Below are positions 25,523 to 32,680 of a DNA stretch of 64,000 nucleotides, one piece after another. This DNA is from Micromonospora globbae (GTDB lineage: Bacteria; Actinomycetota; Actinomycetes; Mycobacteriales; Micromonosporaceae): NCBI RefSeq assembly GCF_003610785.1, contig NZ_RAQQ01000013.1, positions 62,001-126,000 on the forward strand. Direction: 5' to 3'. The notes beneath the pieces were generated by a model. It ran no database searches. It was given only the letters and a program-made list of their open reading frames with translations, and had not been told where the DNA came from. Numbering within the stretch: the first letter of the stretch is position 1; each line of letters starts with the position of its first letter. Position numbers and translations under genes: made by a program.

Positions 25523-25563
25523 AGCGTGCCGGCCCCAAAACAAACAGTCAAGCCTGACTTTTT
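25523..25563 (-). promoter_or_regulatory. Promoter and TetR operator of the catabolic operon
   Basis: On the minus strand TTGACT (25551-25546), 17 bp, CACGCT (25528-25523), 6 nt, GTG 25516. A palindrome at 25542-25563 covers the -35: AAACAGTCA-AGCC-TGACTTTTT, 9-bp arms with 8 matches and a perfect AGTCA/TGACT core. This length and position are those of a classical TetR-type operator. Confidence 0.75.
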
Positions 25564-25630
25564 CTGGTGGTGCCCGCCCGGTCCTCCGCCACCAGGCCGG
25601 GCCGTGCTGCCCGCTGGGACCTCGGTGCCC

Positions 25631-25830
25631 GCCTGGGCCGTGGTGCGAGCCTGGGCCGTGGTGCGAGCCTGGGCCGTGGTGCCTGCCTCGCTGCCAGCGG
25701 GAGCCTCGGCTGTGGTGCCCGCCGGGGCCGTAGTGCCTACCTCAGCCTTGGTGCCTGAGTCGGCTGCAGCGCGAGCCTCGGGCGTGGTGCCTGCCTCGGC
25801 TGTAGTGCTTGCCTCGGCAGCAGTGCCTGC
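25631..25830. repeat. 18-bp degenerate repeats, open as hexapeptides on the minus strand
   Basis: Three exact copies of GCCTGGGCCGTGGTGCGA begin at 25631, 25649 and 25667, with decayed copies to about 25830. On the minus strand, from ATG 25854, the units read as six-residue repeats of the type TTAQAR/TTAEAG. The frame runs into the TetR gene in a different register, so I treat it as a possible gene relic rather than a gene. Confidence 0.6.
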
Positions 25831-25837
25831 CGGATCG

Positions 25838-25853
25838 CTGTCGAGCTGCCCCA
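25838..25853 (+). repeat. Left 16-bp inverted repeat of island
   Basis: CTGTCGAGCTGCCCCA, followed by TATCTGA. It matches perfectly, inverted, at 26313-26328. Confidence 0.8.
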
Positions 25854-25910
25854 TATCTGAGACACCCGATGGCGGCGTGCGGCAGTCGCGCCCCTACAAC
25901 CGCACGGACT

Positions 25911-26035
25911 GTCGATCCCCGACCGCCATGCAGACCGTCGATCCCCGACCGCCATGCAGACTGTCGATCCCCGACCGCCATGCAGACTGTCGATTCCCGA
26001 CCGCCATGCAGACCGTCGATCCCCAGCCGTCAATG
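25911..26035. repeat. 26-bp tandem repeat array
   Basis: Five units begin at 25911, 25937, 25963, 25989 and 26015, starting GTCGATCCCCGACCGCC and ending ATGCAGAC plus one variable pyrimidine. Substitutions are few, and the last unit diverges. No spacers, so not a CRISPR array. 26 bp is not a codon multiple, which argues against coding. Confidence 0.85.
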
Positions 26036-26051
26036 CCGACCGCCGGTCGCC

Positions 26052-26270
26052 GGCTGGCCGACCGCCGGGTAGCGACTGCCGGGTGGCGACTGCCGGGTGG
26101 GGGATGACCGCCGGGTGGCGACGCCGGCTGGCCGACCGCCGGGTGGCGACTGCCGGCTGGCCGACCGCCGGGTGGCGACTGCCGGCTCGCCGACCGCCGG
26201 GTGGCGACTGCCGGCTGGCCGACCGCCTGGTGACCGACCGCCGAGTGGGGGTGACCGCCGGCTGGCCGAC
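26052..26270. repeat. 29-bp tandem and related repeats
   Basis: Units beginning GGCTGGCCGACCGCCGGG start at 26052, 26126, 26155, 26184 and 26213, with a decayed copy at 26260. Four of them are spaced exactly 29 bp. Between 26070 and 26105 there are shorter GGGTGGCGACTGCC copies. Confidence 0.8.
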
Positions 26271-26300
26271 GGGGCAGCCGCGGGTAGGTCGACCGAACGC

Positions 26301-26328
26301 CTGCCCCATATCTGGGGCAGCTCGACAG
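26301..26328. repeat. 20-bp palindrome and right inverted repeat of island
   Basis: CTGCCCCATATCTGGGGCAG at 26301-26320 has perfect 8-bp arms around TATC. Its right arm is part of TGGGGCAGCTCGACAG (26313-26328), the inverted partner of 25838-25853. The left end of the island carries only one arm of the palindrome. Confidence 0.8.
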
Positions 26329-26546
26329 GACACGCATATGCCCAGGCCGGCGCGCCCGGTTGGAGGCGATGGCGCTCCGGCCCATCTGCTCGACCGCTTC
26401 AAAGCTGATGTCGTGAGCGACTCAGCATCGTCGGAAGGCCGCCCTAGCGGGACCCGGCATAGCAGGGCGGGCCGGCGCCCTCGGCTGGGGCCTGGCCTGG
26501 TGGGGCCTGGTGCTCATGGAACTGGGCTGGCACTCGGCGCGTTTGC

Positions 26547-26588
26547 GGAGCCGGGAGCCGGGAGCCGGGAGCCGGGAGCCGGGAGCCG
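26547..26588. repeat. Six 7-bp repeats with G-quadruplex pattern
   Basis: Six tandem GGAGCCG units, i.e. GGG runs spaced by AGCC, on the plus strand. Four or more G3 tracts with 4-nt loops fit the standard intramolecular quadruplex pattern. The array ends 9 bp from the stop codon of the minus-strand phosphoesterase. Confidence 0.8.
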
Positions 26589-26597
26589 GGGGCCGGT

Positions 26598-27341
26598 TCA
26601 GCGACCGTCGCGGGGCGCGAACACGGCCAGCGCGTCCGCGTCGCTGTGTCGGGACCGCAGGTACTCGTCGGCGAACTCGGCGGCGCCGGGGAAGGTCGAC
26701 TCGGCGGCGACCTGGGCGCACGCGGCGTCCACATCGAAGTCGGTGCGCCGCAGCTGCACGCCCGGCCCCAGCAGTGCCCAGTACGCCCCCGGCCCGCCGT
26801 ACGGCATGCCCACGCTGCCGGCGTTGACCATCAGGCGCCGGTCGACCAGCCGCGTGAACGGCATGTGGGTGTGGCCGCAGACCACCGTGCGTACCTCTGC
26901 CGGGACGCCGGCGAGGACCTCCGCCCACCGGGCCATCCGGGTGTCGACCAGCACGACCTCCTCGTCGTCCCGGGGCGTGGCGTGACAGAAGAGCACCGGG
27001 CCGAGCCCGCGGATCTCCAGCGTCACCGTGAGCGGCAGCGCCGCCAGCCGTTCGACCTGGTCGGCGCGGAGCTGGCCGGCGGCCCAGGTCGAGACCTCGA
27101 TGGGAAGGCTGCGCCCCGCCCGTGCCTCGACCAGCTCCCGGTCCGCGTTGCCGCCCACCCAGCAGACCCGGTCGCCGAGCCCGGCGAGCCGGTCGAGCAC
27201 CTCGACCGGCTGCGGCCCGGCCGCGATGTCGCCGGTGAGCACGATCAGGTCCGCGGTGGCCACGTCCGGCTCGGCCAGCACGGCCTCCAGCGCGGGCAGC
27301 ACCCCGTGGATGTCGGAGAGTACGGCGACACGGTTCAGCAC
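26598..27341 (-). CDS. Metallophosphoesterase, calcineurin-like (MJ0936/YfcE type)
   Basis: 247 residues. Metal ligands in order: VLSDIHG, LTGDIAAGP, GGNADRE, LFCHATP and VCGHTHMPF, the complete set of the single-domain phosphodiesterase group. The NAGSVGMPYGG motif is typical of DNA/nucleotide-type enzymes. Substrate not deducible; cyclic nucleotides or phosphodiesters are possible. Cytoplasmic. Start at GTG 27341, 7 nt after CAGGCT, a one-base variant of the leaderless box. Upstream on the minus strand lies crp. Confidence 0.88.
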   Translation of the reverse strand: MLNRVAVLSDIHGVLPALEAVLAEPDVATADLIVLTGDIAAGPQPVEVLDRLAGLGDRVCWVGGNADRELVEARAGRSLPIEVSTWAAGQLRADQVERLAALPLTVTLEIRGLGPVLFCHATPRDDEEVVLVDTRMARWAEVLAGVPAEVRTVVCGHTHMPFTRLVDRRLMVNAGSVGMPYGGPGAYWALLGPGVQLRRTDFDVDAACAQVAAESTFPGAAEFADEYLRSRHSDADALAVFAPRDGR

Positions 27342-27541
27342 GGGCCCCAGCCTGCCGGCCGGCCGCGCCGGCGGTCCAGGAATTCTGCCCCGGGCAGACG
27401 ACCCGGAGGACGGCGACCAGCCCGCACCGGCCCCGGGCCGGCACCCGACAACCGCCCCGACCGGCACCCGAAACCGGCCCGGGCCGACGGTGCGGTCCGG
27501 GCCGGGTTGCTCGGCGAGGCGGGGGGCGGGGCCCCTACGCG

Positions 27542-28219
27542 TCAGACGCGGGCGCGGCGGGCGAGGCGCTCCGGGTCGAGGATGATGATGCTCTTGCCGT
27601 CCAGCCGCAGCCAGCCACGCGAGGCGAAGTCCGCCAGCGCCTTGTTGACCGTCTCCCGGGAGGCGCCGACGAGCTGGGCGATCTCCTCCTGGGTGAGGTC
27701 GTGGGTGACCCGCAGGACGCCGCCGTCGCGGGTGCCGAAGCGCCCGGCCATCTGGAGCAGGTTCTTCGCCACGCGGCCCGGGACGTCCGTGAAGATCAGG
27801 TCGGCCAGCGAGTCGTTGGTCCGGCGCAGCCGGCGGGCCAGCACCCGCAGCAACTGCTCGGCGATCTCCGGCCGGTTGTTCAGCCACGGCCGCAGCGCCT
27901 GCTTGCGCAGCCGGACCAGACGGGTGTCGGTCACCGCCGTGGCCGTCGCCGTCCGGGGGCCGGGGTCGAAGAGTGACAGCTCGCCGACCATGTCCGACGG
28001 GCCCATCACCGCGATCAGGTTCTGCCGGCCGTCCGCCGCCCGGCGGCCGACCTTGATCTTGCCGGACAGCAGGATGTAAAGACTGTCGCCGGGCTCGCCC
28101 TCGTTGAAGACGACCTCGCCCTTCCGGACCTCGAGCGTCTCCATCTCCTTGGCGAGCGCCTCGGCAGCCTCCGGGTCGACACCCTGGAAGATCCCGCTGC
28201 GGGCCAGTACCTCGTCCAT
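27542..28219 (-). CDS. crp: cAMP receptor protein family regulator Crp
   Basis: 225 residues, collinear with M. tuberculosis Rv3676 from MDEVLARSGIFQGV to ERLARRAR. The cyclic-nucleotide domain has GELSLFDPGPRTATA, including the Glu and Arg that hold cAMP ribose and phosphate. The helix-turn-helix QEEIAQLVGASRETVNKALADF is intact. It is therefore a cAMP-responsive global regulator. ATG 28219 follows GGAGGTG with a 5-nt gap. TAGACT (complement of 28292-28297) is a possible -10. The cyclase fusion at 8193 is the only cyclase in the window and may supply its ligand. Confidence 0.96.
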   Translation of the reverse strand: MDEVLARSGIFQGVDPEAAEALAKEMETLEVRKGEVVFNEGEPGDSLYILLSGKIKVGRRAADGRQNLIAVMGPSDMVGELSLFDPGPRTATATAVTDTRLVRLRKQALRPWLNNRPEIAEQLLRVLARRLRRTNDSLADLIFTDVPGRVAKNLLQMAGRFGTRDGGVLRVTHDLTQEEIAQLVGASRETVNKALADFASRGWLRLDGKSIIILDPERLARRARV

Positions 28220-28439
28220 CGCGCACCTCCGGTTGCGCGTTGCCGTCCCTCGGCCGGGTCCGCCGTCCGCTGGTCCCCTCGCGCGCCGCCAAGTCTAGGC
28301 GCACGTGAGCGGGAATCAGAGGTGCACCCCTGGAAACTTGATCGTTGGGCGTACCGCCCAGGTTCGGTGTGACCAGTAAAATCGCGCCTCCGCGGGCCGG
28401 TGACGGCACCCCGGCCGGCCGCACCGTAGGGTCACCCGC
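28220..28439. promoter_or_regulatory. Divergent crp-cbiZ region
   Basis: Holds the crp ribosome site, TAGACT (complement 28292-28297) as a possible crp -10, and the cbiZ leaderless box at 28427. A lone TGTGA half-site (about 28366-28371) lacks its TCACA partner at the right distance, so no Crp site is called. Confidence 0.4.
28427..28432 (+). promoter_or_regulatory. Leaderless-type -10 box of cbiZ
   Basis: TAGGGT, 7 nt (CACCCGC), then GTG 28440. Confidence 0.6.
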
Positions 28440-29102
28440 GTGCTGAGCGACCCGCTGCTGACCACCCGCCGGGAGGACGGTCTCGACGTCCCCGTCCTGG
28501 TGTGGCGGGCCACCGCCCCGCTGCGGGCCGTGAGCTCCGCGCCGTTCGGCGGCGGCATCGGCGTACGCCACTGGGTCGTCAACGCGACAGTGCCCATGTC
28601 GTACGACCGGGACGACCCCGCCGACCACCTGGCCGCGCTCGCCCGCGGCCTCGACCTCGACGGGCCCGGCGTCGGCCTGCTGACCGGGGTCGACGTCGCC
28701 GAGGTGGTCGCCCGCGCGGACGCGGGGGTGCGGGCCTACGCGACCGTCGGGCTCGGCAACCCGGTACGAGCCGCCGAACCGGCTCCCGCGACGCTCGCCG
28801 AGCGGGTCGGCACGGTGAACATCGTGGTGTACGTGCCGGCGCGGCTCAGCGACGCGGCGCTGGTCAACGCGGTGGCCACCGCCACCGAGGCGAAGGCGCA
28901 GGCGATCACCGACCTGGGGCTGGCGGCCACGGGCACCCCGACCGACGCGGTGACCGTCTGCTGCCCGGTCGACGGCCCGGAGTCCGCCTACGGGGGCCCG
29001 CGCTCGACCTGGGGCGCGCCCCTGGCCCGGGCCGTGCACGCCGCCGTGCTGGCCGGCGGGGCCCGGCCCGTGGTGCCCTGGTCGGACCGGCTGAACGGCT
29101 GA
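28440..29102 (+). CDS. cbiZ: Adenosylcobinamide amidohydrolase
   Basis: 220 residues matching the CbiZ family: WVVNATVPMSYDRDDP, GVGLLTGVDV, a YATVGLGNPVRAAEP loop, GTVNIVVYVPARLSDAALVNAV and EAKAQAITDLGLAATGTPTDAV, then PESAYGGPRSTWG near the end. CbiZ removes the aminopropanol side chain of salvaged adenosylcobinamide to give adenosylcobyric acid, letting the cell rebuild cobalamin. No signal peptide. Start GTG 28440, 7 nt after TAGGGT. No cobalamin riboswitch is visible upstream, which a leaderless message would exclude. An isolated cobalamin gene here, without the rest of the pathway. Confidence 0.88.
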   Translation: MLSDPLLTTRREDGLDVPVLVWRATAPLRAVSSAPFGGGIGVRHWVVNATVPMSYDRDDPADHLAALARGLDLDGPGVGLLTGVDVAEVVARADAGVRAYATVGLGNPVRAAEPAPATLAERVGTVNIVVYVPARLSDAALVNAVATATEAKAQAITDLGLAATGTPTDAVTVCCPVDGPESAYGGPRSTWGAPLARAVHAAVLAGGARPVVPWSDRLNG

Positions 29103-29144
29103 ACTTCCGGCCGATCGGCCCTGCTGTGCGGGAAACTGGCCCGG

Positions 29145-29150
29145 TAGGGT
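29145..29150 (+). promoter_or_regulatory. Leaderless-type -10 box of CapA-like gene
   Basis: TAGGGT, 8 nt (CGCCAGCG), then ATG 29159. Confidence 0.55.
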
Positions 29151-29158
29151 CGCCAGCG

Positions 29159-30313
29159 ATGTACGCTGCCGCACCCACCTCGTCCCGTCGCCGCCTCGCC
29201 CTCGTGCTCGGCGCGCTGCTCGCCGTGCTCGTGGCCGGTTGCGCCGAGCCCGGCGCCGGGCCGGTCTGGCAGGCCGGAGCGGGTGGGGGCGCCACGGGCG
29301 CGCCGGTCACCGGCGGGCCGTCGGCGAGCGGTTCCCCGGAGGCGGACGACGAGGCCATCTCGCTCTCCGCGACCGGCGACATCATCATGGGCAACGCACC
29401 GAACCGGCTGCCCGCCAACGGGGGCAAGGGCTTCTTCGACTCGGTGAAGAAGGCGCTCGCGGCCGACCTGGTGATGGGCAACCTGGAGGAGCCCCTGACC
29501 GTGGACACCGGCACGGGCAAGTGCGGGGCCAACTCCACCCGCTGCTTCCAGTTCCGGGCCCCGCCCGAGTACGCGGCGCACCTGCGGGACGCCGGGTTCG
29601 ACCTGCTCAACCAGGCGAACAACCACGGATACGACTATGGCCCCAAGGGCTACCAGAACACCCAGCGGGCCCTGGAGAAGTACGACCTGGCGCACACCGG
29701 CGCGCCGGACCAGATCACCGTGGTGGAGGTCAAGGGCGTCAAGGTGGCGGTGGCGGGCTTCTCGTCGTACGTCTGGTCCAACAGCCTCGTCGACATCGCG
29801 GCCGCGAAGGAGGTCGTCGCCAAGGCGGCCACCATGGCCGACCTGGTCGTGGTGCAGGTGCACATGGGCGCCGAGGGCGCCGACAAGACGCGGGTCCGGC
29901 CGGGCACCGAGATGTTCCTGGGCGAGAACCGGGGCGATCCGGTCCGGTTCTCGAAGGCCATGATCGACGCCGGGGCCGACCTCATCGTCGGGCACGGCCC
30001 GCACGTGCTGCGCGGGATGGAGTTCTACAAGGGCCGGCTCATCGCGTACAGCCTGGGGAACTTCGCCGGCGGCGGCAACTCGCTGAGCAACACCGGCCGG
30101 CTCGGCTGGGGCGGGGTGCTGAAGGTGTCGCTGCGCCCCGACGGCACCTTCGTGGGCGGCTCGTTCACCTCCACGTACATGAACGGGGCCGGCAAGCCGA
30201 CCCTGGACCGGGGCGACCGGGGCCTGGGCCTGGTGCGGCAGCTCACCCGCAGCGACTTCCCGAAGACCGGGGCCCGGTTCGACGAGGACGGCCGGATCCG
30301 CCCGCCCGCCTGA
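29159..30313 (+). CDS. CapA-family metallophosphatase-fold lipoprotein
   Basis: 384 residues. Signal peptide with lipobox LVAGC (Cys about residue 24), so a membrane-anchored exported protein. The CapA/PgsA fold shows LSATGDIIMGN, MGNLEEPLT, NQANNHGYDYG, VVVQVHMGAE, VGHGPHVLRGMEFYKGRLIAYSLGNFAGGG, which carry the metal-ligand residues of the phosphoesterase-like core. CapA takes part in poly-gamma-glutamate export or anchoring in Bacillus; in actinobacteria the polymer is generally unknown. No capsule synthase genes are next to it. Start ATG 29159, 8 nt after TAGGGT; the frame upstream overlaps cbiZ and is ignored. Confidence 0.9.
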   Translation: MYAAAPTSSRRRLALVLGALLAVLVAGCAEPGAGPVWQAGAGGGATGAPVTGGPSASGSPEADDEAISLSATGDIIMGNAPNRLPANGGKGFFDSVKKALAADLVMGNLEEPLTVDTGTGKCGANSTRCFQFRAPPEYAAHLRDAGFDLLNQANNHGYDYGPKGYQNTQRALEKYDLAHTGAPDQITVVEVKGVKVAVAGFSSYVWSNSLVDIAAAKEVVAKAATMADLVVVQVHMGAEGADKTRVRPGTEMFLGENRGDPVRFSKAMIDAGADLIVGHGPHVLRGMEFYKGRLIAYSLGNFAGGGNSLSNTGRLGWGGVLKVSLRPDGTFVGGSFTSTYMNGAGKPTLDRGDRGLGLVRQLTRSDFPKTGARFDEDGRIRPPA

Positions 30314-30396
30314 CACGGCGGACCCGATCGGGTGCCGGCGTCGCGGTCGCCCGGTGCGGGCAGGCGTGGGCCGCCGGAAGAGTCGGCGCCGCGACG

Positions 30397-30402
30397 TAGG
30401 CT
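30397..30402 (+). promoter_or_regulatory. Leaderless-type -10 box of nth operon
   Basis: TAGGCT, 7 nt (GGCCGGC), then GTG 30410. It would drive the coupled nth, TlpA-like and Nudix genes. Confidence 0.6.
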
Positions 30403-30409
30403 GGCCGGC

Positions 30410-31198
30410 GTGACCAGTTCTCCCCCCGGCGCCACCGAGACCGACCTCGGGCGCAAGCGTCGCGCCCGGCGCATCGGCCGGGTGTTGACCGAGACCCACC
30501 CCGACGCGCACTGTGAGCTGAACCACTCCAACGCCCTGGAGTTGGCCGTCGCCACGATCCTGTCGGCCCAGTGCACCGACAAGAAGGTCAACGAGGTCAC
30601 GCCGAAGCTGTTCGCGCGGTATCCGACCGCGGCCGACTACGCGGGGGTCGACCGCGGCGAGCTGGAGGAGATGATCCGGCCGACCGGCTTCTACCGGAAC
30701 AAGACCGACTCGCTGATCAAGCTGGGGCAGGCACTCGTCGAGCGGTACGACGGGCAGGTGCCCGGCAAGCTGGCCGACCTGGTGACACTTCCCGGGATCG
30801 GCCGCAAGACCGCCAACGTCATCCTCGGCAACGCGTTCGACGTGCCCGGCATCACCGTCGACACCCACTTCCAGCGCCTCGTGCACCGCTGGCGGCTGAC
30901 CACCGAGACCGACCCCGTCAAGATCGAGCACGCGATCGGCGCGCTGTACGAGAAGCGCGACTGGACGATGCTCTCGCACCGGGTGATCTTCCACGGCCGG
31001 CGGGTCTGCCACGCCCGCAAGCCGGCCTGCGGCGCGTGCACGCTGGCCAGGCTCTGCCCGTCCTACGGCACGGGCCCGACCGACCCGGCGCTCGCCGCCA
31101 AGCTGCTCAAGGGGCCTCGGGCCCGCGACCTGGCGGTGGCCGCCGGGATCGACCCCGCGCTGGTGCCCGCCCAGGCGGTCGCCGCGGAGGTGCCGTGA
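30410..31198 (+). CDS. nth: Endonuclease III
   Basis: 262 residues. DNA glycosylase/AP lyase for oxidised pyrimidines. The helix-hairpin-helix LPGIGRKTAN carries the catalytic K133 and VDTH the catalytic D151. The [4Fe-4S] loop is CX6CX2CX5C (CHARKPACGACTLARLC). ILSAQCTDKKVN is the typical substrate-pocket helix. Start GTG 30410, 7 nt behind TAGGCT; the frame to 30332 is a non-homologous extension. GTGA overlap couples it to the next gene. Same order as mycobacterial nth. Confidence 0.96.
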   Translation: MTSSPPGATETDLGRKRRARRIGRVLTETHPDAHCELNHSNALELAVATILSAQCTDKKVNEVTPKLFARYPTAADYAGVDRGELEEMIRPTGFYRNKTDSLIKLGQALVERYDGQVPGKLADLVTLPGIGRKTANVILGNAFDVPGITVDTHFQRLVHRWRLTTETDPVKIEHAIGALYEKRDWTMLSHRVIFHGRRVCHARKPACGACTLARLCPSYGTGPTDPALAAKLLKGPRARDLAVAAGIDPALVPAQAVAAEVP

Positions 31199-31845
31199 AC
31201 CGTCGCGCCGCCCTCCTGTTCCTGCCGCTGCTGCTCGCCGCCGCGGCCGGCTGCACGACCACGGGTGCCGACGAGACCGCCGCGGGTGTCCCCGCCCCGA
31301 CCCGGGCCGAGCGGCCGTCACCGTTCGCCGACTGCGCGACGCTGACCACCGCGCCCTCGGCCGCCGCCACGCCGGGCGGGTCCGCGGCGACCCCGAGCGG
31401 CGACCAGGGCGCCACGCCGGGGGACCGGCTGCCCGAGCTCTCCCTCACCTGCTTCACCGGCGGCGCGCCGGTCGCGTTGCGGGACGTACGCGGCCCGGCC
31501 GTCGTCAACGTCTGGGCGTCCTGGTGCCCGCCCTGCCGCAAGGAGCTGCCCGCCTTCCAGCGGCTCAGCCAGCGGGCCGGCGACCGGCTCCACGTGATCG
31601 GGGTGAACAGCCAGGACAGCCGCGGTGCGGCCCAGTCCATCGGTGAGGACCTCGGCGTCCGCTTCCCGGTCCTGTTCGACCAGGGCCAGGCGCTGCAACG
31701 GGCGCTGAACCGCAACGCCTTCCCGCTCACCCTCTTCGTCGACGGGCAGGGACGGGTCCGGCACATCGACGCCTCCGGCGCGCTGGACGACGCTCGGCTG
31801 CACGAGTTGGTCCGCGAGCACCTCGGGGTGGCGGTGCCGGCGTGA
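31195..31845 (+). CDS. TlpA/ResA-like thioredoxin lipoprotein (Rv3673c-like)
   Basis: 216 residues. Lipoprotein signal ending AAAAGC, a 60-residue Ala/Thr/Pro-rich tether, then a thioredoxin-fold domain with the redox motif WCPPC (ASWCPPCRKELP) and cis-Pro in NAFPLTLFV. Extracytoplasmic thiol-disulfide exchange, often for cytochrome maturation; the client is unknown here. GTG 31195 overlaps the nth stop, and its own stop overlaps the Nudix GTG, so three genes are coupled by successive GTGA overlaps. Confidence 0.92.
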   Translation: MNRRAALLFLPLLLAAAAGCTTTGADETAAGVPAPTRAERPSPFADCATLTTAPSAAATPGGSAATPSGDQGATPGDRLPELSLTCFTGGAPVALRDVRGPAVVNVWASWCPPCRKELPAFQRLSQRAGDRLHVIGVNSQDSRGAAQSIGEDLGVRFPVLFDQGQALQRALNRNAFPLTLFVDGQGRVRHIDASGALDDARLHELVREHLGVAVPA

Positions 31846-32534
31846 CCGCAACGCCTCCCGAGTGGATGGGCCCGCTGCTCGCCCGGCTCGGCACCGCCCG
31901 GGCCGAGGACTTCACCCGGCTGGCCACGCCGGAGAGCGGCGGCCGGGAGAGCGCCGTCCTGGTGCTCCTCGGCGAGCAGCCCGGCACCGGCCCCGACGTG
32001 CTGATCCTGCAACGGGCGGCCACCCTGCGGCAGCACGCCGGCCAGCCGGCCTTCCCCGGCGGCGCGGCCGACCCGGAGGACGCGGACGCCCCGGCGACGG
32101 CCCTGCGCGAGGCGAACGAGGAGGTCGGCCTCGACCCGTCCAGCGTCACCGTCCTCGCCGAGCTGCCGAAGCTGTGGATCCCGGTCAGTGACTTCGTGGT
32201 GACGCCGGTGCTCGCGTGGTGGCACGCGCCCCACCCGGTACACCCCTGTGAGCCGGCCGAGGTGGCCCACGTGGCGCGGCTGCCCATCGCCGAGCTGGTC
32301 GACCCGGCCAACCGGGTGCGCGTACGCCACCCGAGCGGCTGGGTCGGCCCGGCCTTCTCCGTACGCGGCATGCTGGTCTGGGGCTTCACGGCCGGGGTGC
32401 TGGACGCCCTCCTCGAGATGGGGGGCTGGGCCCGCCCCTGGTCACCCGGTCGCCTGGTCGACCTGCCGCCGGTCGGCGCGACGCCGGCGCCCTCGGCGGG
32501 CACCGACGAGGTGGACGAGACGCGGGTGCACTAG
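31842..32534 (+). CDS. Nudix hydrolase, CoA-pyrophosphatase type (Rv3672c-like)
   Basis: 230 residues. LRQHAGQPAFPGGAADPEDADAPATALREANEEVGLD contains the UPF0035 signature (QxxGQxxFPGG) and the Nudix box ending REANEEVGL. The first part of the box has two more residues than the textbook spacing, as is usual in the CoA branch. Such enzymes split CoA or acyl-CoA into phosphopantetheine and 3',5'-ADP. No membrane segment. C-terminal 25 residues are low complexity. GTG 31842 is coupled to the thioredoxin gene. Confidence 0.9.
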   Translation: MTATPPEWMGPLLARLGTARAEDFTRLATPESGGRESAVLVLLGEQPGTGPDVLILQRAATLRQHAGQPAFPGGAADPEDADAPATALREANEEVGLDPSSVTVLAELPKLWIPVSDFVVTPVLAWWHAPHPVHPCEPAEVAHVARLPIAELVDPANRVRVRHPSGWVGPAFSVRGMLVWGFTAGVLDALLEMGGWARPWSPGRLVDLPPVGATPAPSAGTDEVDETRVH

Positions 32535-32668
32535 CGCCGCCGCGCCGGCGCGTCCCGGCGTGATCGTCCGGCCCGCGTCACCGCCGTCGGCGCCCGGAGG
32601 TCATCCGAGCCGTGCGCCCGCTCGGTCACCTTCCGCAAGCGATGGTCATCCGACGGGCGCGGGGCCCG

Positions 32669-32674
32669 TAGGCT
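32669..32674 (+). promoter_or_regulatory. Leaderless-type -10 box of marP
   Basis: TAGGCT, 6 nt (TGACCC), then GTG 32681. Confidence 0.6.
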
Positions 32675-32680
32675 TGACCC

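Larger units (their letters stand above)
25564..26597. repeat. Repeat island between TetR gene and metallophosphoesterase
   Basis: About 1 kb with no supportable gene and several repeat families in series: 18-bp units (from 25631), a 26-bp tandem array (25911-26035), 29-bp units (26126-26240), and a 7-bp array (26547-26588). A 16-bp inverted repeat, CTGTCGAGCTGCCCCA, brackets the two middle arrays at 25838-25853 and 26313-26328. The stretch is less uniformly GC3-rich than the flanking genes. Several overlapping frames stay open only because of the repeats. Confidence 0.8.

Noticed and set aside
25517..25543. TTG start at 25543 for the TetR gene
   Set aside because: It lies inside the promoter and operator; GTG 25516 has the right distance to CACGCT.
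25911..26035. Possible CRISPR array (regular short repeats)
   Set aside because: The 26-bp units are head to tail with no unique spacers, and no cas genes are nearby.
25894..26402. Minus-strand frames of 160-220 codons through the repeat island
   Set aside because: They stay open only because the 26- and 29-bp repeats lack stops; the products change repeat register and have no ribosome site or domain.
28360..28380. Crp binding site upstream of cbiZ or crp
   Set aside because: Only a single TGTGA half-site is present; no TCACA/TCACG partner at 6-nt spacing on either strand.
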